44,176 nucleotides of DNA from an uncultured Myxococcales bacterium (GCA_903857665.1 CAIOFV010000066.1:1-44176), one strand, 5' to 3'. Positions 32,390 to 41,905 are shown, counted from the stretch's first letter. The notes: generated from the sequence alone by a model not told the origin. Translations and numbers: made by a program.

Positions 32390-33634
32390 GTGAAGCCGCA
32401 GGGGACATCACAAGCGGGATCGGCGGGCGGGGACCGCAAGGCGCCGGCGGACCGCGACGATACCGTGCTGGGGTTCAACCGGAACATCTTCTATGCGGGC
32501 CTGGTCAGCTTCCTGACCGACACCTCCACGAAGATGGTCTACTCGATCATGCCCCTGTTCCTGATGTCGCTGGGGGCGTCGAAGACCACGCTGTCCGTCA
32601 TCGAGGGCATCGCGGAAAGCACCGCCGCGCTGGTCAAGGCCGCTTCCGGGTTCTACAGCGACCGGATCGGCCGGAACAAGCCGTTCATGGTCATCGGGTA
32701 CGCGGTCACGGCGATCGTCACGCCGATCTACGCGATGGTCACGTCGCCGTTGCAGGTGCTGGGCCTGCGGTTCGTGGAACGGTTCGGGAAGGGCGTGCGG
32801 ACGGCGCCCCGCGACAGCCTGGTGGCCGGGTCCGCGACGACGGGCGACATGGGCCGCAGCTTCGGGCTGCACAAGGCCATGGACAACAGCGGCGCGATCC
32901 TGGGGCCCCTGCTGGCGTTCGCGCTGCTGCAGGTGCTGCCCGAGGACTACCGCAGCGTCTTCCTGCTGGCGGCGATCCCGGCGGTGGTCGGCGTGCTGGC
33001 GATCCTGCTGCTGATCCGCGAGGCGGCGAAGCCCAAGGAGAGCCTGTACCGGCGCTTCCGGTTCCGGGACTTCCCCCGCCGCTACTACCTGCTGCTGGGG
33101 ATCGTCTTCCTGTTCACGCTGGGGAACTCGACCGACGCGCTGCTGATCGTCAAGGCGAACGAGGTGGGCGTGAAGGTCGCCTACATCCCGCTGGTGTACC
33201 TGGTGTTCAACGTCGTGTCGGTGCTGCTGTCCATCCCCATCGGCAGGCATTCCGACAGGATCGGCCGCGAGCGGGTGCTGGTGTTCGGATACCTGGTGTA
33301 CGCCGCGGTCTATTTCGGCTTCGGCTACACGCAGGACGTGCGCGCGATCTTCGTGCTGTTCGCGGCCTACGGCTTGTATTCGGCCGCGACGGACGGCATC
33401 CAGAAGGCCTTCGTGTCCGACCTGCTGGACGCCAACAAGCAGGGCACCGGCCTGGGCATCTACAACGCCATGCTGGGCCTGACGCTGCTGCCCGCCAGCA
33501 TCATCGCGGGCGTGCTGTACGACCGGGTCGACTCCAGCGTCCCGTTCTACTTCGGCGCGGTCACGGCGACCCTGGCCGCCTTGCTGATGGCCGTGTTCTT
33601 CCACCTGAACCGGACGAAGGCCGCGGCGGCGTAA
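32390..33634 (+). CDS. Major facilitator superfamily transporter
   Basis: 414 aa with about eleven or twelve hydrophobic helices. The MFS loop 2-3 motif appears as GFYSDRIGRNKPFM and again in the second half as GRHSDRIGRERVLV, so both six-helix halves are present. The N-terminal segment NIFYAGLVSFLTDTSTKMVY is characteristic of a poorly studied bacterial MFS group. Substrate unknown. It starts at GTG 32390 (AAGCGGGGGC upstream is a weak site). It follows an aminotransferase stump on the same strand and is convergent with the HD-GYP regulator gene. Confidence 0.88.
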   Translation: MKPQGTSQAGSAGGDRKAPADRDDTVLGFNRNIFYAGLVSFLTDTSTKMVYSIMPLFLMSLGASKTTLSVIEGIAESTAALVKAASGFYSDRIGRNKPFMVIGYAVTAIVTPIYAMVTSPLQVLGLRFVERFGKGVRTAPRDSLVAGSATTGDMGRSFGLHKAMDNSGAILGPLLAFALLQVLPEDYRSVFLLAAIPAVVGVLAILLLIREAAKPKESLYRRFRFRDFPRRYYLLLGIVFLFTLGNSTDALLIVKANEVGVKVAYIPLVYLVFNVVSVLLSIPIGRHSDRIGRERVLVFGYLVYAAVYFGFGYTQDVRAIFVLFAAYGLYSAATDGIQKAFVSDLLDANKQGTGLGIYNAMLGLTLLPASIIAGVLYDRVDSSVPFYFGAVTATLAALLMAVFFHLNRTKAAAA

Positions 33635-33665
33635 GGGCAAGGTCACGGCCGGTACCCGGTCGGGT

Positions 33666-34739
33666 TCAATCCGGAAACACGAACCCGTCCTCGCGAAAGA
33701 CCTGCACGCAGGCATCCACCGCGTCGGACCAGTATGCGGTGCCACGCCCCCGCACGATCTCCGCGAGGGCCGCGTCGACTCCCAGGGCCGCACGGTACGG
33801 CCTGTGGGACGCCATGGCCTCGACAACGTCCGCGATGGCCAGCACGCAGGATTCCCGCAGGAGGTCGGCGTCCTCCAGCCCGTCCGGGTACCCGCTCCCG
33901 TCGAGCCTCTCGTGGTGCTGCCGGACGATGGTCGCCACGGGCCAGGGGAACTCGACCCGTTTCAGGATTTCCCATGCGGCGACCGGGTGTTCCCGGATCA
34001 GCGAGAACTCGGCGGGAGTCAGGCGCGACGGCTTGCACAGGATGTCCACCGGGATCCGGATCTTGCCCAGGTCGTGCAGAAGCCCGGCGATTCGCACCCC
34101 GTCCCGTGCGTCGCGATGAAGCGACAGGCGGTCCCAGACCGCGCACGCGAGTTCTGCCACCCGGCGCTGGTGCCCGGCAGTGTAGGGGTCGCGCATCTCG
34201 ATGGCCATGGACAGGGCCAGGGTCGTTCCCTCCAGCGTCGTCGCAAGACGCGCCAGGGCGCCTCGCAGTTGTTCGGCCATTGCACTGAGGCTGCTGGTAC
34301 GTTCCGCGACCAGCAGTTCCAGCTTCTCGCGATGCCTTCGGATCTGCTCGTGCATGCGCTGGTTCTTCTCCAGCAGGACCTTTTCCCTCCCGGCCCTCGC
34401 CACCACCCGGCACAGCGTCTCCTTCCTCACCGGCTTGGGCAGATAGTCGAACGCACCCAGGCGCAGGGCGTCGGTCGCCGTCTCCAGGGTCGGCTCGCCC
34501 GTAATCAGGATGAACTGCGTCAGGGGCGAGCGCCGACGCACGATCTCCAGCAGACGCATGCCGTCATCGCCCGGCATCACGATGTCCGACAGGATCACGT
34601 CGAACTCCTGCCCGGCGGCCCGTTCCAGCGCATCGGCCACGTTCCCGGAGGTCTCGACCTCGTGCCCCGCCGCCCGCAGGAATATCTCGGTGGTCCTCCG
34701 GATCCCCTCTTCGTCATCAACAACCAGGACCCTGGCCAT
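33666..34739 (-). CDS. Response regulator with HD-GYP c-di-GMP phosphodiesterase domain
   Basis: 357 aa. The receiver domain (1-120) has D8/D9 and phospho-acceptor D52 (VILSDIVMPG). A coiled linker leads to the HD-GYP domain, with metal-binding LLHDLGKI near 220, HHERLDGSGYPDGL near 275-285 and a conserved SHRPYRAAL motif. Such proteins hydrolyse c-di-GMP when phosphorylated. ATG 34739 starts a canonical receiver; a longer frame upstream overlaps the kinase gene and is rejected. It is 25 bp downstream of the kinase at 34765-37266, clearly its partner in an operon. Confidence 0.93.
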   Translation of the reverse strand: MARVLVVDDEEGIRRTTEIFLRAAGHEVETSGNVADALERAAGQEFDVILSDIVMPGDDGMRLLEIVRRRSPLTQFILITGEPTLETATDALRLGAFDYLPKPVRKETLCRVVARAGREKVLLEKNQRMHEQIRRHREKLELLVAERTSSLSAMAEQLRGALARLATTLEGTTLALSMAIEMRDPYTAGHQRRVAELACAVWDRLSLHRDARDGVRIAGLLHDLGKIRIPVDILCKPSRLTPAEFSLIREHPVAAWEILKRVEFPWPVATIVRQHHERLDGSGYPDGLEDADLLRESCVLAIADVVEAMASHRPYRAALGVDAALAEIVRGRGTAYWSDAVDACVQVFREDGFVFPD

Positions 34740-34764
34740 GCTGCGCCTCCCGCATCGTCGCCGC

Positions 34765-37266
34765 CTACGCGTCCACCGGGTTCGGGAACGACATCCCGTT
34801 GTCGACCGGCAGGTCCAGGTGGAACCGCGTTCCCTTGCCCGGTTCGGTTTCGAACCAGAGCATCCCCTGGTGTTCCCGCACGATGCCGTGGCTGATCGAA
34901 AGGCCCAGTCCCGTGCCCTGGTCGCGCCCCTTCGTCGTGAAGAACGGGTCGAACACCCTGCCGGCGACATCCGCGGGGATGCCGCATCCGTGGTCCTCCA
35001 CGGTCAGTCGCACCCAATCGGCCCCTTCCTTCACGAAGGAAGCCGCGACGATCCGGATGGTCTTGTCGTCGCCGGCCTTCGGATGGCGCTCGTTCAGCGC
35101 ATCCCGCCCGTTGATCAGCAGGTTCATGACCACCTGCTGGATCTGCTGGGACCGGCACTTGATGGCCGGAAGGCCCTCGGGGATCTCGCACTGGATCGTG
35201 ATCTGGTCCTTCCGCAGGACCACGCGAACCAGCGACAGGGTCGTCTGGACGATGTCGGCAATCTGCGCGGGGCTGAAGGTATTCTTGTCCTGCCGGGCGA
35301 AGCTCAGCAGGTTCCGCACGATGACGGCCATGCGCTCGCTCTCCTTCAGGACGTTGTGGGCGAAGTCCTTCACCTTCGCCTCGTCACCCGGGTTGTCGAG
35401 GAGCAGTTGACCGTAGTTCATGATCACGTTCAGGGGGTTGTTGATCTCGTGCGCCACCCCGCTTGCCAGGGTCCCGATGGACTCCAGTTTCTGCTGATGG
35501 CGGGCCGCGGCCTCGGTCAGTTTCCGCTGGGTGATGTCGCGCTCGACCGATATCGCATAGGTGGCGCGACCGATGTGGATTTCCCGCATGGAACACTCGA
35601 ATTCCAGGATCGTGCCGTCCTTGCAGGCATGCCGGATCTCGAACGAAATTCCCGTCCCGGGAGGCCTGTTCCGAAGCCTTTCGTCAACCGCCCTGGAAGA
35701 ACCGGGCTCCGCCTCCAGGAATGACACGGGCTGGCCGATCAGTTCGTCCCGGGCGTATCCCAGGAGCCTCAAGGTTGCGATGTTCACGTCCCGGATGATC
35801 GGGGGGCCTTCCGACCGGATCTCCAGCACGAGGATGCTGTCCGCGGCCTGCTCGAACAGCACTCGGAACCGCTCTTCGCTGTGCTGCAGGGCCTGCTCGG
35901 CCTGTTTGCGCACGGTGATGTCGCGGATGTTGCACTGGATCACGTTCAGGCCGTCCACCGTATAGCAGTTGCTGACGAACTCGACGGCGATCTCCCTTCC
36001 GTCGCATGCCTTCAAGGGAAGGTCGTCGTACCGCACGTAGTTCTGGATCTGGAGCTCGGCGAACGAATCCTTGGAGGCGGCGATGTCCCTGAACGCCCCG
36101 ATCTCCCAGAGGTGCAGGCCCAGGAAGTCCTCGCGCGGGTAGCCCGTCAACTCCATCAGGAAGGGGTTGACATCGACGATCTTCCCGGTGTCCGCCTCCA
36201 GGATCAGGATTCCGTCCTTGGCGGCTTCGAACAGGCGGCGGTAGCGAATCTCGGACGCTTCCAGGGCGCGCATCGTCTGACGGCGCCCCGTCAAGTCGGC
36301 CTGCTCGGCCAGCCTTCGTCCGGCCTCCGCCACGTTCAGCGCATGCGCCGACCAGGAGATCTGACCGGTGAAGAGGACCATCAGGCAGACCATCATGAGT
36401 GCCGTGCCGAGAGGGCTGTCGAAGTAGCCGCCCCGTTCGCCCTGCACCCGGAACCATCCGAGCACCGGGGGAAGCAGCACCGCGAAGGGCACCATTTCCC
36501 GGACCAGCCACCCGCCCGGGGTGTCGCTGGTGGCCGCCTTCATCAGCCCTTCGGTCCGGTGCAGGAGCAGGACGCCCAGGCTCAGGAGGACGAACAGGAA
36601 GGCCGTGTGGACCGCCATCTGCGAGTATGGGCCGACACCGATGAGCTCGCTTGCGCCGTACAGGTACCCCATCAACGGCAGCAGGGCCATCAGGCCCGTC
36701 AGCAGGGCCACGCACTGCATCGGCAGGATGGTTCGGCGGCCGGACGCAAACAGCAGCCCGCACCCCAGCAGGAGGAAGTTGATGGCGGCCGCCGGGGGCA
36801 TGCGACCGGGCCACAGCGCCCCCGCCGCTCCTGCCCGATCCCGGAACAGCGCCTGGTCGATCCCGAGATCCAGGCCAAGGAGGTACTGGACGAGGGTGAG
36901 CAGCCCCAGCAGGGCCGTGAGGCCCGCGCACACAAGGGCCAGGGGTCGCGCCACGGCGGAACGGGAGGGACGGGTCCACAGGACCAGCGACAAGCCGGCC
37001 AGGATGAAGCCCCCGGCCGTGTTGGCCTTCATCGTCACGAACGACGGCAGCACGCTCTTCAGCACGGGAATGTCGAACTGCCAGCCGATCAATACCGCGA
37101 TGCCCACCGTGATGGCGGACAGGCCGACGACGAGCGCTGGAGCGGGGTTTGTGCCCGGCTCGGGTTCGAGGCCGTGCGGCTCTCCATCCCACGGATGAAC
37201 GGCTTTCTGCATCATCGGCATTCCACTTGCCGACTCCATCAGTTCGATGGCCCTGTCCATCAGCAC
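34765..37266 (-). CDS. Membrane PAS-domain sensor histidine kinase
   Basis: 833 aa. The N-terminal 320 residues form about eight membrane helices. Two PAS domains follow (KDGILILEADTGKIVDVNPF; VLFEQAADSILVLEIRSEGP), then HisKA with phospho-acceptor His near 604 in ASGVAHEINNPLNVI. HATPase_c has the N box (VMNLLINGRDALN), VEDHGCGIP and GTGLGLSISHG. The kinase class is NtrB-like, and the partner regulator is the HD-GYP protein directly downstream. The frame opens at GTG 37266; ATG 37260 is equally plausible, as neither has a strong ribosome site. PAS domains suggest a redox, ligand or light cue. Confidence 0.92.
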   Translation of the reverse strand: MLMDRAIELMESASGMPMMQKAVHPWDGEPHGLEPEPGTNPAPALVVGLSAITVGIAVLIGWQFDIPVLKSVLPSFVTMKANTAGGFILAGLSLVLWTRPSRSAVARPLALVCAGLTALLGLLTLVQYLLGLDLGIDQALFRDRAGAAGALWPGRMPPAAAINFLLLGCGLLFASGRRTILPMQCVALLTGLMALLPLMGYLYGASELIGVGPYSQMAVHTAFLFVLLSLGVLLLHRTEGLMKAATSDTPGGWLVREMVPFAVLLPPVLGWFRVQGERGGYFDSPLGTALMMVCLMVLFTGQISWSAHALNVAEAGRRLAEQADLTGRRQTMRALEASEIRYRRLFEAAKDGILILEADTGKIVDVNPFLMELTGYPREDFLGLHLWEIGAFRDIAASKDSFAELQIQNYVRYDDLPLKACDGREIAVEFVSNCYTVDGLNVIQCNIRDITVRKQAEQALQHSEERFRVLFEQAADSILVLEIRSEGPPIIRDVNIATLRLLGYARDELIGQPVSFLEAEPGSSRAVDERLRNRPPGTGISFEIRHACKDGTILEFECSMREIHIGRATYAISVERDITQRKLTEAAARHQQKLESIGTLASGVAHEINNPLNVIMNYGQLLLDNPGDEAKVKDFAHNVLKESERMAVIVRNLLSFARQDKNTFSPAQIADIVQTTLSLVRVVLRKDQITIQCEIPEGLPAIKCRSQQIQQVVMNLLINGRDALNERHPKAGDDKTIRIVAASFVKEGADWVRLTVEDHGCGIPADVAGRVFDPFFTTKGRDQGTGLGLSISHGIVREHQGMLWFETEPGKGTRFHLDLPVDNGMSFPNPVDA

Positions 37267-37457
37267 GATGGAGTCCGATGTTCCCTGCGTACCTCCCTGA
37301 ACGACCGCGGTGCTTCACGCCCCTTGCCGCAGGACCCGGCACCCGCCGGCGCCACTCCCTGATCCGATGCATCCGGCATGCCAGCGGGATCGGTGGCGGA
37401 CCGTTCCGCCTTGGACCGCCTCCATCGGGTCGATCGACTTCGCGTGGGGGCCCCTCC

Positions 37458-37486
37458 TTGACACCTCGCTCCACCCGATATATATA
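37458..37486 (+). promoter_or_regulatory. Near-consensus sigma-70 promoter of the TetR operon
   Basis: TTGACA (37458-37463) is a perfect -35 box, followed by exactly 17 bp and the -10 box TATATA (37481-37486). Such a strong promoter is uncommon in this G+C-rich window and needs a repressor; the overlapping palindrome supplies a site. Initiation is expected near 37493. Confidence 0.8.
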
Positions 37487-37504
37487 AGCGTGTGCTTGCT
37501 TATA
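37483..37504. promoter_or_regulatory. Probable TetR operator overlapping the -10 box
   Basis: TATAAGC (37483-37489) and GCTTATA (37498-37504) are perfect 7-bp arms around an 8-bp spacer. The left arm overlaps the -10 box and the right arm covers the start-site region, so binding would block RNA polymerase. It lies 40 bp before the TetR start codon, the usual place for autoregulation. Confidence 0.7.
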
Positions 37505-37544
37505 CATCGACCTGGAGAGGGCCGCTGATCCTGGAGGCGCATCG

Positions 37545-38147
37545 ATGGGGCGACACAAGCAGGTCAGCGACGAAACGGTGCTGCAGGCGGCCCGCGAGGT
37601 TTTCAGCGAGAACGGCTTCGGCGCTTCGACGCGGGAGATCGCTCGCCAGGCCGGGGTTTCCGAGGCCGTCCTCTACCAGCGGCACAAGACCAAGCTGGAC
37701 CTCTTCTTCGCAGCCATGATCCCGCCGCCGCTCGACCTCGGGGACCCGCGGCGCCCCGGCCGGAAGCGCGGGTTCCAGCCGGAACTGGAGGCCCTCGCCC
37801 TCCGGATCCTGGCGTACTTCCGCGACGCGATGCCCGTGCTGGTGCAACTGGTCACCCACCCCGGGTTCAACCTGGACGAACTGGCGGACGGGGAGAGCCG
37901 GATGCCCCTGCATCGCCTCGCGGACGCCGTGATGGCCTGCATCGAAGGACACCGCGACCCGGGAGGGATCACGGCCGACGCCCAGCGGGTCCAGGCCGCG
38001 GCGCTGACGCTCCTCGCGTCGCTGCACAGCCTGGCTCTGTTCGAGCGCATCGGCGTCCACGGCGGCGCGTTCCCGGACCGGGCAGTGAAGAACATCGTGT
38101 CCCTGATCGTCGCGGGCCTCACCGCGACAGGAGGAAATGCATCGTGA
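37545..38147 (+). CDS. TetR-family transcriptional repressor
   Basis: 200 aa. The N-terminal helix-turn-helix matches the family: VLQAAREVFSENGFGASTR, then EIARQAGVSEAVLYQRHKTK. The rest is the helical ligand-binding and dimer domain, which differs between members, so the inducer is unknown. GGAGG precedes ATG 37545. The gene overlaps the next by four bases (GTGA) and heads a three-gene operon with a membrane methyltransferase and an EamA exporter. It is probably autoregulated through the operator at 37483-37504 and relieves repression when a toxic compound or metal is present. Confidence 0.92.
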   Translation: MGRHKQVSDETVLQAAREVFSENGFGASTREIARQAGVSEAVLYQRHKTKLDLFFAAMIPPPLDLGDPRRPGRKRGFQPELEALALRILAYFRDAMPVLVQLVTHPGFNLDELADGESRMPLHRLADAVMACIEGHRDPGGITADAQRVQAAALTLLASLHSLALFERIGVHGGAFPDRAVKNIVSLIVAGLTATGGNAS

Positions 38148-39112
38148 AGAGCGGTACGCGGGCGCACAGCCACGGCTGGCTGGTCGGGATCGCGGGGCTG
38201 GTCGCGGGAATCGCCTTGATGGTGTGGTTCCCGAAGCTCGAGGCCGTCGCGGGCGTCCTGGTCCTGGTCGCCCTGTTCCACCTGGTGGGCATCGCGGTCG
38301 TGTTCGGGTCCGTGTACTCGCTCGCGCCCGACCGGTTCGGTCGCCTGATGGAGCGTTTCCGCAGGCGTGCCCCGGACGACGCCGGGATCGACTTCGGCTG
38401 GTCGTGGGGCGCCATCAACGGACCGTGGCTCGCGACCGCGGCGCTGCTGACCATCGCCTTCGGCCTGCAGCTGGAATGGCCCGGGCTCTGGCCGGCCTGG
38501 TTCGTGGTGGCCCTCCTCGGGTTGATCAGCTTCGTCGGCGGGTTGCTGCTGCGCACGTCGAAACGGGTGGACTTCGCCACGCTCCCGCTGGTCGATCTGC
38601 TGCAGTCCGACCGCGACCTGGTGCTGGACGCCGGGTGCGGTGGCGGGCGGACGACCCTGGAACTGTCGAAGGTTCTGGGCAACGGCAGCGTCGTCGCGCA
38701 GGACCGGTTCGACGCCTACTACATCGACGGCGGCGGCCGCGCGCTGCTCGAACGGAACCTCCGCATCGCGGGCCTGTCCGACCGGGTCCGGATCCAGCAG
38801 GGCGACCTGACGTCGCTGCCGTTCCCCGACGCCCACTTCGACAGCGCGGTGAGCGCACACGTGATCGATCACCTCAAGCAGCACAAGAAGGCGGCGCTGG
38901 CCCAGATCCACCGTGTGCTCAAGCCCGGCGGCCGTTTCCTGATGGTCGTGTGGGTGCCGGGCTGGGCCACCTTCTCGCTGGCGAACGTCTTCTGCTTCCT
39001 GCTGACATCGAAGGCCGGCTGGCGCAGGCTGGCCGGGGACGTCGGGTTCACGATCCGGGACGAAGGAACGTTCAACGGGATGTGGTACGCCGTGCTGGAA
39101 CGATCCCGGTGA
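38144..39112 (+). CDS. Membrane-anchored class I SAM-dependent methyltransferase
   Basis: 322 aa. Four hydrophobic segments fill residues 10-140 (WLVGIAGLVAGIALMVWF; FVVALLGLISFVGGLLL). A cytosolic methyltransferase domain follows, with motif I LVLDAGCGGGRTTLEL, the downstream acidic QDRFDAYY, a GDLTSLPFPDAHFDS stretch and the post-motif VLKPGGRFLMVVW. The methyl acceptor is unknown; anchoring to the membrane suggests a lipophilic or membrane-crossing substrate. It starts at GTG 38144, overlapping the TetR stop, after AGGAGG, so translation is coupled. The exporter gene starts seven bases after its stop. Confidence 0.88.
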   Translation: MKSGTRAHSHGWLVGIAGLVAGIALMVWFPKLEAVAGVLVLVALFHLVGIAVVFGSVYSLAPDRFGRLMERFRRRAPDDAGIDFGWSWGAINGPWLATAALLTIAFGLQLEWPGLWPAWFVVALLGLISFVGGLLLRTSKRVDFATLPLVDLLQSDRDLVLDAGCGGGRTTLELSKVLGNGSVVAQDRFDAYYIDGGGRALLERNLRIAGLSDRVRIQQGDLTSLPFPDAHFDSAVSAHVIDHLKQHKKAALAQIHRVLKPGGRFLMVVWVPGWATFSLANVFCFLLTSKAGWRRLAGDVGFTIRDEGTFNGMWYAVLERSR

Positions 39113-39119
39113 GGCCGAC

Positions 39120-40151
39120 ATGACGCGGTCCGCGACCCGGCCCCTGGTGGGCTGCATTGTTTCGGCGGTCCTCTTCGGGGCCACGACCCCGGCCGCGAAG
39201 GCCCTGCTGGGCCCGCTCTCGCCGGTCCTGCTTGCCGGGCTGCTCTACCTGGGCGCGGCGCTGGCCGTGCTTCCGGCCGCGATCCGGAATCGCCCCGCAC
39301 CCCTGGACCGGCGGAACGTCCTTCGCCTGGCAGGGGCCGTGGTCGCCGGGGGCATCCTCGCCCCGGTGCTGCTGATGTCGGGCCTGTCGAAGGCCCCGGC
39401 CGCCTCCGTGGCGCTGTGGCTGAACGTGGAACCGGTGGCGACGGCCCTGCTCGCCTGGGCGGCGTTCCACGAGCACGTCGGTCGGCGCACCTGGGCGGCG
39501 GCCTCCATCGTCCTGGTGGCGGGGACGATCCTCGCGGCCCCGTCCGGGTTCGAGGCCGGGGTTCCCGCCCTGCTGGTCACCGCGGCCTGCTTCTGCTGGG
39601 CCATCGACAACAACCTGACGGCGACCATCGACGGCTTCACGCCGGCCCAGTCCACCTTCGTGAAAGGGTTGATCGCGGGTGGGTTCAACATCGTCCTCGG
39701 CCTGGCCCTCGGGCCTGCCGAACTGCCCCCCGGCGCGGTGGCCGGCGCCCTGCTCGTCGGCGCGATCGGGTACGGACTGTCGCTGGTTCTCTACGTCGCC
39801 GGGGCCCAGCAGCTCGGGGCCACCCGATCGCAGATGCTGTTCGCCATGGCCCCGTTCTTCGGCGCGCTGGTGGCCTGGACCCTCCTCGGCGAGGCGTTCA
39901 CGGGCTGGCAAGTGGCGGGCGGGGCGGGGATGCTTGCCGCGCTGCTCCTTGCCGCCTTCGAGAGGCACGGCCACCGTCATCGACACGAGCCGGTTGTCCA
40001 CCTGCATGCCCACCGGCACGACGACCATCACCACGACCACGACCATGGTCCCGTACCGCCCGCCGGTTGGCATACCCATGTCCACCGGCACGCGCCCGTG
40101 GCCCACGAGCACCCGCACCAGCCCGACCTCCACCATCGCCATGATCACTGA
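39120..40151 (+). CDS. EamA/DMT-family transporter with long His-rich tail
   Basis: 343 aa. About ten hydrophobic helices form two EamA repeats; the second ends at GWQVAGGAGMLAALLLAAFE. The remaining 60 residues are a cytosolic-looking His-rich tail (RHGHRHRHEPVVHLHAHRHD, then more His up to HRHDH), with about 27 His. His-rich tails of this kind bind Zn, Ni, Co or Cu and are typical of metal transporters, so metal export or sensing is inferred; EamA proteins otherwise move small metabolites. It is the last gene of the TetR operon, convergent with the radical-SAM gene. Confidence 0.88.
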   Translation: MTRSATRPLVGCIVSAVLFGATTPAAKALLGPLSPVLLAGLLYLGAALAVLPAAIRNRPAPLDRRNVLRLAGAVVAGGILAPVLLMSGLSKAPAASVALWLNVEPVATALLAWAAFHEHVGRRTWAAASIVLVAGTILAAPSGFEAGVPALLVTAACFCWAIDNNLTATIDGFTPAQSTFVKGLIAGGFNIVLGLALGPAELPPGAVAGALLVGAIGYGLSLVLYVAGAQQLGATRSQMLFAMAPFFGALVAWTLLGEAFTGWQVAGGAGMLAALLLAAFERHGHRHRHEPVVHLHAHRHDDHHHDHDHGPVPPAGWHTHVHRHAPVAHEHPHQPDLHHRHDH

Positions 40152-40164
40152 GTGGCCATGCGTC

Positions 40165-41637
40165 TCAGGCCGGAACCTTCCGGCCCCATCCCAGCCGCTC
40201 CCGCAGGCGCCGCAGGAGGGGTGTGACGAGGCTGGCCAGGACCGTCCATCCGAAGCGGACCATCACCGGGAAACGGATGACACGGAGGATCGCCGGCAGG
40301 TGCCGAGGGCGCAGGTAGAAGCGCAGATACGCGCGCAACTGGAGGCGCGTCAGTTCCTGGTCGGACACCGTCGCCAGTTCCGCACAACCGCCGTTGTGGC
40401 GGTCGTAGAGGTCCCAGCCACCGTCGAGCAGGCGCAGCCCGCCGATCCCCTTCTGCGCCATGGATGCCACCGCGGTACCCGGAGAGGGGGTCAGTCGGGA
40501 GAAGAACGCCATGTTCGAGTTCACGCGCACGGCCTGAGCGATGGTCGCACCGATGGTCTGGTGCGTGTCCCACGGCAGGCCGATGATGTAACCGACGTCC
40601 GTCAGCAGGCCGGCCTCCCTGGCCCAGCGCACCGCCTGGACGGCCTGCTCGGGGCGCGTGCCCTTCCCCGTCCGCTTCAACACCATCTCGTCGCCCGACT
40701 CGGCGCCCATCGACACCGACCGGCAGCCGGCGCGACGTGCGATCCGGAAGATCTCGGGATCCGCGTGGTCCACCCGGCACTGGAAGCTCCACTCGGCGCG
40801 CCTGCCAAGGCCGGATCGGATCAGCGCCTCGCAGAACTCGAAGGCGTGGTCCCGCTTCCCCAGCATGGAATAGTCGAGGACGGCAAACTCCTTCGACCCG
40901 AAGCACTCGATGTTGCGGCGCACCTCGGCGACCACGCTGGAGATCGTGCGCACCCGGCAGACGTCGCCGAGGATCCGCTGGCAGAACAGGCAGCGTTCCG
41001 CACAGCCCCGCGAGAAGGAGATGGCGGTCGCACGCCGGGGCCGGTCCGTGAAGTGGAAGAATCCCGAATAGCGGTCGAGGTCGAACAGGTCCCAGGCCGG
41101 TTGGCACAGGTCGTCCAGGCTCCGGGTGGCAGGTCGGATCGGACCCATCACCGACCGTCCATCGCGCCGGGTCCACGCGCCTGGGACCAATGCGGGATCC
41201 TGGTTGTCCCCACCGGCAAGGTACGCGTCCACGAGTTCGGAAAAGGTCCATTCGCCTTCGCCGACGACCACTGCGTCCAGCGACGGATCGGCCTCGAGGG
41301 CCTGCCCGGGAAGCGCGGATGGATGGGGACCACCGGCCACCAACTTGATCCCGGGCATCGCGGCCCTCAGCGCGGCGCCCAGGCGAGCCACGACACCGGC
41401 GGTAGGGGTGTACGTCGAGAACCCGACCAGCGCCGGGCCCCAGGACCGCAGCTCGCCCAGCAGTTCGGTTTCCGACTGCCCGGTCGCGCCGGGATCGAAC
41501 ACCCGGACGTCGTACCGGCCCCGGTCTACGTTCGCAGCAAGGTACGCCAGGCCAAGGGGAGGGATCGATCCGCGGCTCGCCCCGACGGGGCCGGAGCGAA
41601 CCTGGGAAGGCGATACCAGCGCAAGCCGCAAAGCCAT
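40165..41637 (-). CDS. B12-binding radical-SAM enzyme
   Basis: 490 aa from ATG 41637, where MALRLALVSPSQ starts the cobalamin-binding fold; a GTG at 41664 would add nine residues. The N-terminal domain (1-140) is B12-binding-like (PPLGLAYLAANVDRGRYDVR). The radical-SAM domain has the cluster motif CAERCLFC (CX3CX2C, near residue 212) in SFSRGCAERCLFCQ, and later RRAGCRSVSMGAESGDE. The C-terminus is Arg-rich with a hydrophobic segment. Such class B enzymes methylate unactivated carbons or make lipids and natural products; the substrate here cannot be named. It stands alone on this strand, with no biosynthetic partner nearby. Confidence 0.9.
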   Translation of the reverse strand: MALRLALVSPSQVRSGPVGASRGSIPPLGLAYLAANVDRGRYDVRVFDPGATGQSETELLGELRSWGPALVGFSTYTPTAGVVARLGAALRAAMPGIKLVAGGPHPSALPGQALEADPSLDAVVVGEGEWTFSELVDAYLAGGDNQDPALVPGAWTRRDGRSVMGPIRPATRSLDDLCQPAWDLFDLDRYSGFFHFTDRPRRATAISFSRGCAERCLFCQRILGDVCRVRTISSVVAEVRRNIECFGSKEFAVLDYSMLGKRDHAFEFCEALIRSGLGRRAEWSFQCRVDHADPEIFRIARRAGCRSVSMGAESGDEMVLKRTGKGTRPEQAVQAVRWAREAGLLTDVGYIIGLPWDTHQTIGATIAQAVRVNSNMAFFSRLTPSPGTAVASMAQKGIGGLRLLDGGWDLYDRHNGGCAELATVSDQELTRLQLRAYLRFYLRPRHLPAILRVIRFPVMVRFGWTVLASLVTPLLRRLRERLGWGRKVPA

Positions 41638-41832
41638 GGGAATCCCGTTGGCGAGTCGATGCACCCTATCGCAAGGACGCCGGCAACGTCAACGCATGAC
41701 GGCCTGATGCCGGGCTGCCGGCATGCGGCGGCGGACCTGGCCTCATCGCCCGACGCGCCGGGACCGGACGTTCCTTTCCCCGACGCCGCTGTCGCAGAAT
41801 CGGCGGCGCACCCACCCCATGCCGTCGTTCCT

Positions 41833-41862
41833 TTGTCATTGTCGGATTCCAAAGACCAGAAT
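41833..41862 (+). promoter_or_regulatory. Predicted sigma-70-like promoter of the diguanylate cyclase gene
   Basis: TTGTCA (41833-41838, five of six consensus) is followed by 18 bp and CAGAAT (41857-41862). The expected leader to ATG 41906 is about 37 nt and holds GGAG just before the start. Confidence 0.45.
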
Positions 41863-41905
41863 AGGCAAGGCCACGGTTCGGCTGGCAAAGGCGACCGGAG
41901 ACGAC

